A stretch of 64,000 bases of DNA from Pacificitalea manganoxidans (GTDB taxonomy: Bacteria; Pseudomonadota; Alphaproteobacteria; Rhodobacterales; Rhodobacteraceae), in the NCBI RefSeq assembly GCF_002504165.1, contig NZ_CP021404.1, positions 2,294,001 through 2,358,000 of the forward strand, read 5' to 3'. How positions within the stretch are numbered: position 1 is the first letter of the stretch; each line of letters begins with the position of its first letter. Shown in pieces: positions 38,634-46,131 of this stretch. A program made the translations under genes and the position numbers. A model generated the notes under the pieces. The model was not told the DNA's origin. It did not search any database and was given only the letters and a program-made list of their open reading frames with translations.

Positions 38634-39011
38634 GTGACCGCTTCCTCCCCCTCCACGCCCGGCGAGACGCCGCGCAGCACCTTGCCGGAATTCACGCCCG
38701 ATCTCAGCCCTGCCGAGATGGACCGCTTTGTCACCAATGCCACCCGTGCCTCGAACTTCCTGAAGGCGATCAGCCACGAAGGACGGCTGATGATCCTGTG
38801 TCACCTCGTCTCCGGCGAGAAGTCGGTGACCGAGTTGGAGGAGCTTCTGTCCCTGCGACAGGCCGCCGTGTCGCAGCAACTGTCCCGCCTCCGGCTCGAA
38901 GGGCTGGTGGTCCCGCGCCGCGACGGCAAGACCATCTATTATTCGCTGGCCGATGACCGGCCCCGGCGGATGCTCGAAACGGTATACGAGTTGTTCTGCA
39001 AGGACAGCTGA
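38634..39011 (+). CDS. soxR: SoxR, ArsR-family repressor of sox genes
   Basis: 125 residues. A winged HTH of ArsR type covers residues 35-115 (FLKAISHEGRLMILCHLVSGEKS, then LLSLRQAAVSQQLSRLRLEG and GKTIYYSL, described in parts). Cysteines 56 and 122 are 66 residues apart, the same spacing as the sulfur-sensing Cys50/Cys116 pair I recall for characterised SoxR. The start is GTG with GGAG upstream. It probably represses soxVW, soxX onward and soxS until reactive sulfur links its cysteines. In Paracoccus soxR precedes soxS; here it lies downstream of soxS. Confidence 0.9.
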   Translation: MTASSPSTPGETPRSTLPEFTPDLSPAEMDRFVTNATRASNFLKAISHEGRLMILCHLVSGEKSVTELEELLSLRQAAVSQQLSRLRLEGLVVPRRDGKTIYYSLADDRPRRMLETVYELFCKDS

Positions 39012-39108
39012 CGCCCTGACACGCCCCGAGCCCCGCAGCGCAGGAGGAGCGCCGCGCGGGTCAACCGCGGATCAGGGCCCTTAGGCACTGCACGGGAGGG
39101 AGGAGCCC

Positions 39109-40158
39109 ATGTTGTCCGGCCTGTCGGAACCCGCCATCGCCGCCCTGATCGGGCTGGGCGGTGGACTGCTGCTGGGGCTTGCCGCACGGTTGGGGCGGTT
39201 TTGCACCTTGGGCGCGATCGAGGATGCGCTTTACGGCGGCTCCACCTTGCGTCTGCGCGCATGGGGGCTGGCCATCGCGCTTTCGGTGACAGGCGTGTTC
39301 ACGCTGGCGGCGGCGGGGCTGCTGCCGCTTGGCGATGTGTTCTACCTACGCCCCGGCTGGAACCCCTTTGCCCATCTGGGCGGCGGGCTGGTCTTTGGCT
39401 ACGGTATGGCGCTGGCTGGCACCTGTGGCTACGGCGCACTGGCGCGGCTGGGGGGCGGCGATCTGCGCGCGCTGGTGATCGTGCTGGTGATGGGCACGGC
39501 GGCGCTGGCCACGCTGATCGGGCCGCTGGCCCCGCTGCGTGTGGCGCTGTTCCCGCCCGATCTTCTGCCCACCACGGGCGCCACCGGACTGGCGCAGGGC
39601 ACTGCCCGGCTTACGGGGCTGTCGCCGTCCGTGCTGGGCGCTGGAGTGGGCGTCATCGGCACCGCCCTATTGATCGCGCCGTTGCTGCGCGCCCCCCGCG
39701 TTCTGCTGGGCGCGGCGCTTGTCGCGGGCGCTGTGCTGACCGGCTGGCTCGGGACGGCGTGGCTCTGGCAGCATGGGTTCGCGGGCATCCGCCCCCAAAG
39801 CCACACCTTCGCCGCGCCGCCGGGCGAAACGCTGCTATGGCTGATGACCGGCGGGCTGCGCCCCTTGGGCTTTGGTATCGGCTCGGTCGCAGGCGTGGTG
39901 ATCGGGGCTTGCATCGGCAGCCTGCGGCAGAACGGCTTCCGCTGGGAGGCCTGAGAAGACCCCCGCGAATTGCGCCGTCAGATCGCAGGCGCCGCGCTGA
40001 TGGGCGCAGGCGCGGTGGTGGCGCAGGGCTGCACCATCGGTCAGGGCGTCTCGGCGGCCTCGACGCTTAGCTACGGCGCGCCGCTGACGCTTCTTGGCAT
40101 CGGCGTGGGCGCGGCGCTTGGCCTGCGTCAACTGATCGTCGGTTTCGCGCTGGATTGA
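39109..40158 (+). pseudogene. YeeE/YedE-family (TsuA-like) thiosulfate permease interrupted by an in-frame TGA
   Basis: An open frame of 281 codons ends at TGA 39952-39954 (..RWEA stop), but the same frame continues for 67 codons (EDPRELRRQIAGAALMG, then QGCTIGQGVSAASTLSYG) to TGA 40158, exactly where full-length homologues continue. Total length with the stop read through would be 349. The pore cysteines are Cys32 (FCTLGA), Cys106 (AGTCGYG) and Cys308 (GCTIGQG); the third, needed in TsuA-type thiosulfate uptake, lies after the TGA. About 9 hydrophobic segments are present. It follows soxR by 97 bases with a GGAGGGAGGAG site. Nonsense mutation, sequencing error or two-part translation (TTG start near 39970) are the alternatives. 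Confidence 0.75.
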
Positions 40159-40169
40159 GCCGCCCTGCC

Positions 40170-42386
40170 CTAGTCCGGCAGATCAAAGACCTGACCGGGA
40201 TAGATCAGATCCGGGTTCCGGATCTGCCCGCCATTGGCCTCGAAGATCTTTACATAGCTGAACCCGTCACCGTAGCGGTCGGACGCGATGCCCCACAGGG
40301 TGTAGCCCGGCTGCACCGTGATCGCCGTCACCGCCACCCGCGCCGGGTCGCTGTTCTGCGCTGCGATCGCATCGTCTGCTCCGGCACCCGGCTCGGCGGT
40401 CAGGGTCGCCGCGCCACGCGTGCCCGCAGCAACGGCGCCCGCGCCCCCCGTGCCGCCCGCCGGGTCCAGTTCGGCGGCGGCGGGCATGACCTCGGCCAGC
40501 GCTTCGGGGGCTTCGCGCTGGAACGGCGTCTCGAACCGAGCGGTCACGGCCCCCGCCGCGCCGATCTGATCGGCCCGCAGGGTATAGAGCCCCGGCACCA
40601 CATCGGTCAGTTCCAGCGACCAGCGCCCGTCCCCGGACAGCTTCGCGTCACCGCGCAGGGCATTGTCCAGATAAATCAGCACGGTATCGCCCGATCCGGC
40701 TTTGCCGCGCCCATCCAGCCGCACCTCGCCTGCCGCGCCATAGGAAATCGCATCCACCGCCAGATCGACCGGCGCGGCGGGCGCGTCCGCCGTGCCTGCG
40801 GGCGGGGAGGCCGGTTGCAGCAGCCGCACCCCGTCGCGGTCCTGCAGCAGCACGCTCGGCGCGCGAGGCGTCGGCGCGGGCAAGGCCGGTTGCGCCGCCG
40901 CCCGGCTGACGCTCGCCCCCACTTGCGGCGCAGAGGCCACGGCCACGGCCCCGGCACGGCCTGATGCGCCGCCGGTCAATGCCCCGGCTCCGGTCTCCGC
41001 CACGGCCCCATCGACAGCGGCAAGCTCAACGGGCGTCACATCGGACGCCGCCACCTCGACCTCCGGCACAGCCGCGACAGCCGTTTCGACAGCGGGAATG
41101 GTCGTCGTCGCGCCATCGCCCCCGGCGGTGGTCTCATCCACGGCCTGTGACTCGGTCCCGTCGCTGCTGGCATCGGGCACATCGACCGCCGCCACATCGG
41201 CACCGTCCGTCCCGGCAGCCGCATCCTCGGCGCGCGGGGCGACCTGCGGTGCCATCTCGGCCATCTGCGTGCGCGTCTGCACCGGGCCGAGATCGGGCGC
41301 GGCGCCGTCCTGTTCGGCCAGTGCGCGCGACACGTTCGGCGCATCCGGCGCGGCGGGCGTCTCTGGCGCGGGCTCAGCCGCCCCTTGGGGCACACCGCCT
41401 GCCACGGCGCCACCGCCCGTCCCTGCCCCTGCGGGTGCGGTCAGCCCTGCGGCCCCCGTCGCGTCGGCATTTGCACCACCCGTCACGCCCGGCGCCGCCA
41501 GCGCGGCGATCTGCGGTGCGGCCTGCTCCACCATCGCGGGCGGCGTGATGATGACCGTCTGCTCCGATTGCTGGCGCGCGCCATCGGCCAGCATGACCTC
41601 CAGCATCAGCACCCGCGGCGCGTCCCCCGGCGGAATGTCGAACAGCGCGGCAAAGCTGCCATCGCGCCCGACGGTGCTGCGCGCCAGTTCCTCGCCCTCG
41701 GACAGGATCAGCACCGTGCCGCCTGCCGCCGCCTGCCCGGCAATGGTCGCCCCGCCTTCGGGATCGATCCGCACCAGATCGAAACGCGGCAGATCGCTGG
41801 CTGTCGGGCCTACAGGCGCGGGCTCGGTATTTTCAGTTTGGGCCGAAGCGTCATCGGGACTTGCCAGCGCCGCGACGGGCCCGGTCAGCCCGCCAGACGT
41901 CGCCGCAGCGCTGTCTTGTGCCACCGTCGCCACCGGCCCGGCGACCGATGCAACCGGTCCCGTAGGGTCGGTCCTGTCCGCCTGCGCGGCACTCCTCGCC
42001 CCGTCAGCCCCGGTCGCGTCATCCGTCCCTGCGGCGCGCGTGTCAGGTGCGGTATCCACAGCGCCGCCCTGCACCGGTGTCACTGCGCCGCTTTGCTCGG
42101 GGGCCTCTGTGCTGTCCTGCTCCGCTGCGTCCGCCCCGCCGCCCGCAGTGCCCTTGGTAGCGCCCCCGGTCGTGCCGCTGCCTGTGCTGCCACCCATGCT
42201 GCCCGTGCCACTGGTCCCGGCCTCCGGGCTATCGACCGGCTCCGCCACAGGCGCGCCGTCCGGGTCGCTGACGCCCCCCTGCATAAGCATAAGCCCAAAC
42301 CCGAACAGCACGATCACCGCCAGCCCAAGGGCCAGTTGCCACGTCCGTCCGGACGTTTCGCCTTCTGACATCCTCAACTTCCCCAT
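40170..42386 (-). CDS. LysM-domain protein with long Ala/Thr/Pro-rich periplasmic linker
   Basis: 738 residues. One N-terminal membrane anchor (LALGLAVIVLFGFGLMLM, about 18-35), then about 150 residues of Gly/Ala/Thr/Asp low complexity. A short beta-sandwich follows (FDLVRIDPEGGATIAGQAA to VGRDGSFAALFDIPPG), then another long low-complexity stretch, a second similar domain (GEVRLDGRGKAGSGDTVLIY) and a C-terminal LysM (VQPGYTLWGIASDRYGDGFS). LysM binds peptidoglycan; such proteins are common but unstudied in Rhodobacterales. ATG 42371 is an alternative start. It is convergent with the YeeE gene, 11 bases between stops. Confidence 0.85.
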   Translation of the reverse strand: MGKLRMSEGETSGRTWQLALGLAVIVLFGFGLMLMQGGVSDPDGAPVAEPVDSPEAGTSGTGSMGGSTGSGTTGGATKGTAGGGADAAEQDSTEAPEQSGAVTPVQGGAVDTAPDTRAAGTDDATGADGARSAAQADRTDPTGPVASVAGPVATVAQDSAAATSGGLTGPVAALASPDDASAQTENTEPAPVGPTASDLPRFDLVRIDPEGGATIAGQAAAGGTVLILSEGEELARSTVGRDGSFAALFDIPPGDAPRVLMLEVMLADGARQQSEQTVIITPPAMVEQAAPQIAALAAPGVTGGANADATGAAGLTAPAGAGTGGGAVAGGVPQGAAEPAPETPAAPDAPNVSRALAEQDGAAPDLGPVQTRTQMAEMAPQVAPRAEDAAAGTDGADVAAVDVPDASSDGTESQAVDETTAGGDGATTTIPAVETAVAAVPEVEVAASDVTPVELAAVDGAVAETGAGALTGGASGRAGAVAVASAPQVGASVSRAAAQPALPAPTPRAPSVLLQDRDGVRLLQPASPPAGTADAPAAPVDLAVDAISYGAAGEVRLDGRGKAGSGDTVLIYLDNALRGDAKLSGDGRWSLELTDVVPGLYTLRADQIGAAGAVTARFETPFQREAPEALAEVMPAAAELDPAGGTGGAGAVAAGTRGAATLTAEPGAGADDAIAAQNSDPARVAVTAITVQPGYTLWGIASDRYGDGFSYVKIFEANGGQIRNPDLIYPGQVFDLPD

Positions 42387-42483
42387 GAGGTTTCTCTTGC
42401 CCCGGCCCCCCGACCGGTGCAGGTCTCTCGACGATAGCAACCGCCTTCCCTGTGGTCAAAGTCTCGTGATGAGAAGGATTTCG

Positions 42484-43077
42484 ATGGTTTCCCAACCGAC
42501 ACAGCCCGCCCCTGCCTCTGCCACATCCGCCGCGCCTGCGATCTGCGTCTATTGCGGCTCCCGTGATGGCCGCGATCCAGCCCATGCCGCCGCCGCCGAG
42601 GCGCTCGGCACCGGCTTGGCCGAACGGGGGTGGCGGCTTGTCTACGGGGCGGGCGATGTCGGGCTGATGGGCCGGGTCGCGCGCGCCGCGCAGGCGGCCG
42701 GGGTCGATACACTGGGCGTGATCCCCGGCCATCTTCTTGATCGCGAGGTGGGCAAACGCGACCTGTCCCGCTTCGTCGTCACCGAAACCATGCATGAGCG
42801 CAAAAAAGTCATGTTCATGAACGCCGATGCGGTGACCGTGCTGCCCGGCGGGGCGGGATCTCTCGATGAGTTCTTCGAGGTGCTGACATGGGCGCAGCTG
42901 GGCCTGCATGCCAAGCCGATCTGTCTGGTGGACGTCAACGGCTTCTGGCAGCCGCTGGTGGCCCTGATCGATCATGTGATCGCGGCGGGCTTTGCCGAGC
43001 CATCGCTGCGCGATCAGATCTTCGTCGCGCCCGACGCCGCCACCGCGCTTGCCGATCTGGCCCGCCGCCTGCCCTGA
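42484..43077 (+). CDS. LOG-family protein (putative cytokinin-riboside 5'-monophosphate phosphoribohydrolase)
   Basis: 197 residues with a Rossmann-like nucleotide fold: ICVYCGSRDGRDPAH at the N-terminus, GWRLVYGAGDVGLMGRVA, MHERKKVMFMNADAVTVLPG and the active-site motif PGGAGSLDEFFE (family PGGxGTxxE, with Ser for Thr here). Family enzymes release ribose 5-phosphate from nucleoside monophosphates. The start ATG 42484 has GAGAAGGA just upstream; a longer frame on this strand, antisense to the LysM gene, is spurious. Its last 64 bases overlap the 3' end of rarD in antisense. Confidence 0.92.
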   Translation: MVSQPTQPAPASATSAAPAICVYCGSRDGRDPAHAAAAEALGTGLAERGWRLVYGAGDVGLMGRVARAAQAAGVDTLGVIPGHLLDREVGKRDLSRFVVTETMHERKKVMFMNADAVTVLPGGAGSLDEFFEVLTWAQLGLHAKPICLVDVNGFWQPLVALIDHVIAAGFAEPSLRDQIFVAPDAATALADLARRLP

Positions 43078-43973
43078 TCGCGGGCATTGCGCAGCGTGGC
43101 CACGGAATAAAGCGCCAGCCCGCCCCAGATCAGCGGGAACGCCACCGCGTGCCAGCGGGTGAACGGCTCCCCATAAAGCGCGGTCGCCAGCGCGAACTGG
43201 ATGGTCGGATTGACATATTGCAACAGACCCTGCGTGGCATAGCTGACCCGCTTGCCCGCGTAAGAGAACATGACCAAGGGTAGCCCCGTGAGCACGCCCG
43301 AGGTCATCAGCATCACCGTATCCGACAGATCGCTGCCGAAACTGGCCGGGCTGCTGCGCCCGGTCAGGCCGGTCCAGCCCTGCGTATAAACGCCCCACAG
43401 ATAGAGCGATGACAACGGCAGCAGGCACATCACCTCCGCCGCCGTCGAGGCCACGGGCCCCGCATGCACCTTGCGCTTGATAAGCCCGTAGGAGCCGAAG
43501 CTCCCCGCAACCAACAGCGAAATCCACGGCGGCACGCCCAGCCCGATCGTTAGCAGCAGCACCGCCACGACAGCCAGCGCCACCGCGATCCATTGCAGGC
43601 GGCTCAGTTTTTCATGCAGCACCGTGGCCCCCAGCGCCACGGCCACCAGCGGAAAGATATAGTAGCCCAGCGACGCCTCCAGCGCGTGCCCGGACTGCAC
43701 CGAATAGATGAAGACGAACCAGTTCACCGTGATCGCCGCCGCAGCAGCCATCACCCATACCGCCTGCGATTTCGACGACAGCGCCCCCGGCATGTCCCGC
43801 AGCCGGCCCTTCACGCCCATCCAGATCAGAAAGAACACCAGCGACCACAGCGTCCGGTGGCTCAGCACTTCGAGCGGCGGAATATGGGACAGCAGCTTGT
43901 AATATAGCGAGGACAAGCCCCAGACGACGCAGGCCGCCACCATGGCAAGCACGCCCTTGGTCTCTTCGCGCAT
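43014..43973 (-). CDS. rarD: RarD-type EamA-family transporter
   Basis: 319 residues, 10 predicted hydrophobic segments in two EamA halves. Diagnostic stretches are GVLAMVAACVVWGLSSLYYKLL, described in parts, NWFVFIYSVQSGHALEASLGYYI and GLLQYVNPTIQFALA. RarD was first described through chloramphenicol sensitivity in E. coli; its natural substrate is unknown. The C-terminal 22 residues are Arg/Ala-rich and coded in the region overlapping the LOG gene. A GGGAGACC site precedes the ATG. Confidence 0.92.
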   Translation of the reverse strand: MREETKGVLAMVAACVVWGLSSLYYKLLSHIPPLEVLSHRTLWSLVFFLIWMGVKGRLRDMPGALSSKSQAVWVMAAAAAITVNWFVFIYSVQSGHALEASLGYYIFPLVAVALGATVLHEKLSRLQWIAVALAVVAVLLLTIGLGVPPWISLLVAGSFGSYGLIKRKVHAGPVASTAAEVMCLLPLSSLYLWGVYTQGWTGLTGRSSPASFGSDLSDTVMLMTSGVLTGLPLVMFSYAGKRVSYATQGLLQYVNPTIQFALATALYGEPFTRWHAVAFPLIWGGLALYSVATLRNARDQGRRRARSASAVAASGATKI

Positions 43974-44170
43974 GAGGTCTCCCGGGGAAATTGCGCCTCA
44001 CCTGAACGCCATTTCGCCCACAGGGTCAATGGCCGGCACGGCGCCGCGCGCCGATCCCGCAGGGGCGCAGCGCGGGGCAGGGTCGGAAAGGGTCGCCCCG
44101 TGCAGGTCCGCCTGACACAGAGCGCCTCTCCTCCAATGCCCTCGCCCAGGTTGCCAAAAGCGCACCGCAA

Positions 44171-44641
44171 GCCCGCCCGGGGGATGGCGCTCGCTCTCGC
44201 GGCTTTGCCCTGTTCTAGAGCGGGTCGACTTAGGTCGGAACGAAGGATTGACGCCCGGATTTCTTCCGCGCAACAGAAGCCTGCCCGTGGGGTGGCGCCG
44301 CAACGATGAAGCGGCGCGCTTTACGGTGCCCCCTACTTCCCCGCCCTGAGGTCAGCGTGAGGTGGCCAAGCGCCAGCCCGTGGGGACGGGCAGGCGCTCG
44401 CTCTCGCGGCTTCGCCTTGTTCGAGAGCGGGTGGCCTGAGTTTAGAGGAAGCGAGGCATAGTCACTCCGGGTGCAACGTAAGCCTGCCCGTGGGATGGCG
44501 CGGCAACGACGAAACGGCGCGGTTTATGGTGCCAAGTCCCTCCCCGCCCCTAGGTCAGCGCGAGCTGACAAAACGCCAGCCCGCCGCAACGGGCAGGCGC
44601 TCGCCCGCGCGGCCTGTAGCCTTGTTCGCGGGCGGGTGCGC
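44171..44641 (+). repeat. Paired dispersed repeat, locus 2 (two full copies and one internally deleted copy)
   Basis: This occupies the 718-base gap 43974-44691 between rarD and ntrX. Full copies lie at 44279-44436 and 44482-44641 (starts 203 bases apart). A 59-base derivative at 44171-44229 keeps both ends but lacks about 100 central bases, joining the TGGCGC of the left part to GCTCGCTCTCGC of the right part. Copy 4 shows the palindromes clearly: GCCTGCCCGTGGGGTGG against CCCGTGGGGACGGGCAGGC, and CGCTCTCGCGGC against GTTCGAGAGCG. No coding potential is supported. Confidence 0.87.
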
Positions 44642-44691
44642 TCAGTTCAGACGCAACGACGCCCGGGCGCCGCCACCCCGCCTGCCCCGTC

Positions 44692-46098
44692 TCACTCCGC
44701 TGCTTGCGCGTCCACATGGGCGATGCGCGCCCCGGCCTTGTTCGACGTGACCACACCCAGCGATTTCAGCTTCCGGTGCAGGGCCGAGCGCTCCATCCCG
44801 ACAAAGGTCGCGGTGCGGCTGATATTGCCGCCGAACCGGTTGATCTGGGTCAGCAGATATTCCCGCTCGAACAGCTCCCGCGCCTCGCGCAGGGGCAGCG
44901 TCGCCAACAGGCCCGACAGCACCACGCGGCCATCATCGCCCTCGGCGGGCTCGGCACCTTCCAACTCGCGCGGAGAAATCGCTTCGGTGGATTCACCCAA
45001 GATCAGCACCCGCTCCATCAGGTTTTTAAGCTGACGCACGTTGCCCGGCAGATGCATGGTCTGCAACAGCGCCTCGGCCTCATCCGACAGGGCCCGCAGC
45101 GGCAACCCTTGGGTCGCGTTCAGAATACCGATGAAGTGACGGGCCAGATCAGGGATGTCCTCGCGGCGTTCTTCCAGCCCCGGCACCCGCACCGGCACCA
45201 CGTTCAGGCGATGATACAGCTCCTGACGGAACAGCCCGGCGGCGATCTCGGCCTCCAGATCGCGGGTCGTGGCCGACACCACCCGCAGATCCACACGCAC
45301 CGTCTGGCTGCCGCCGACCCGCTGGAATTGCTGGTCGAGCAGGACGCGCAGGATCTTGGATTGCGTGCCCATCGGCATGTCCGCAACCTCGTCAAAGAAG
45401 ATCACGCCGCCATGCGCTTCCTCCAGCAGGCCCGGCTCCACGCCGCGTTCGGGGCTTTCGCGGCCAAACAGAACCTCCTCCATGCGCTCCGGCTCGATCG
45501 AGGCCGACGATACGGAAACAAAAGGCGCATTGGCGCGGCTGGAATTGGCGTGGATGTAGCGCGCGGCGACTTCCTTGCCCGCCCCCGACGGCCCGGTCAG
45601 CATCACCCGCCCGTTGGAGCTCGTCACCTTGTCCAGCTGCGATTTCAGCGTCTTGAAGGCGGAGCTGGAGCCGATCATGTCCGCGGTCGCCACGTCGCGG
45701 CGGCGCAGTTCCGAATTCTCCCGCCGCAGCCGCGAGGTTTCCATCGCGCGGCGGATCACCACCATCAACTGATCGATGTTGAACGGCTTCTCGATGAAGT
45801 CATAGGCGCCCTGCTTGATCGCGGCGACAGCGATTTCGATATTGCCGTGGCCCGAAATGATGACGACGGGAATGTCGGGGTTGTCCCGCTTCACCGTTTT
45901 CAGAATGTCGATCCCGTCCATGCGGCTGTCTTTCAGCCAGATGTCGAGGATCATCAGCGCAGGCGGCGTCGCGTTGATCGCGCCCATGCATTCGTCGGAG
46001 TTGGACGCCAGCCGCACCTGATAGCCCTCATCCTTCAGGATGTCGCCGATCAATTCGCGGATGTCGCGCTCGTCGTCGGTAATTAGAATGTCGCTCAT
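44692..46098 (-). CDS. ntrX: Nitrogen regulation response regulator NtrX
   Basis: 468 residues: receiver domain (DDERDIRE, phospho-acceptor in LMILDIWLKD, Lys in FIEKPFN), AAA+ domain with Walker A GPSGAGKE and Walker B VIFFDEVADM, and a Fis-type HTH (GGNISRTATFVGMERSALHR). The sigma54-contacting GAFTGA loop is absent (LFGRESPERGVEPG instead), as in other NtrX proteins. Partner of NtrY; it controls nitrogen use, redox and envelope functions in alphaproteobacteria. It lies 33 bases after ntrY. Confidence 0.95.
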   Translation of the reverse strand: MSDILITDDERDIRELIGDILKDEGYQVRLASNSDECMGAINATPPALMILDIWLKDSRMDGIDILKTVKRDNPDIPVVIISGHGNIEIAVAAIKQGAYDFIEKPFNIDQLMVVIRRAMETSRLRRENSELRRRDVATADMIGSSSAFKTLKSQLDKVTSSNGRVMLTGPSGAGKEVAARYIHANSSRANAPFVSVSSASIEPERMEEVLFGRESPERGVEPGLLEEAHGGVIFFDEVADMPMGTQSKILRVLLDQQFQRVGGSQTVRVDLRVVSATTRDLEAEIAAGLFRQELYHRLNVVPVRVPGLEERREDIPDLARHFIGILNATQGLPLRALSDEAEALLQTMHLPGNVRQLKNLMERVLILGESTEAISPRELEGAEPAEGDDGRVVLSGLLATLPLREARELFEREYLLTQINRFGGNISRTATFVGMERSALHRKLKSLGVVTSNKAGARIAHVDAQAAE

Positions 46099-46131
46099 GA
46101 CCCTGTCACCTCTCTGACGGTTCCTGTCGCC

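Noticed and set aside
39952-39999. Selenocysteine codon in the YeeE gene
   Set aside because: No clear SECIS-like hairpin at the required distance, and the position (linker before EDPREL) is not a known selenocysteine site.
40792-43077. A 761-codon plus-strand frame running through the LysM gene into the LOG gene
   Set aside because: Only the last 197 codons (LOG) are real. The upstream part is antisense to the LysM linker, and a good ribosome-binding site and ATG occur at 42484.
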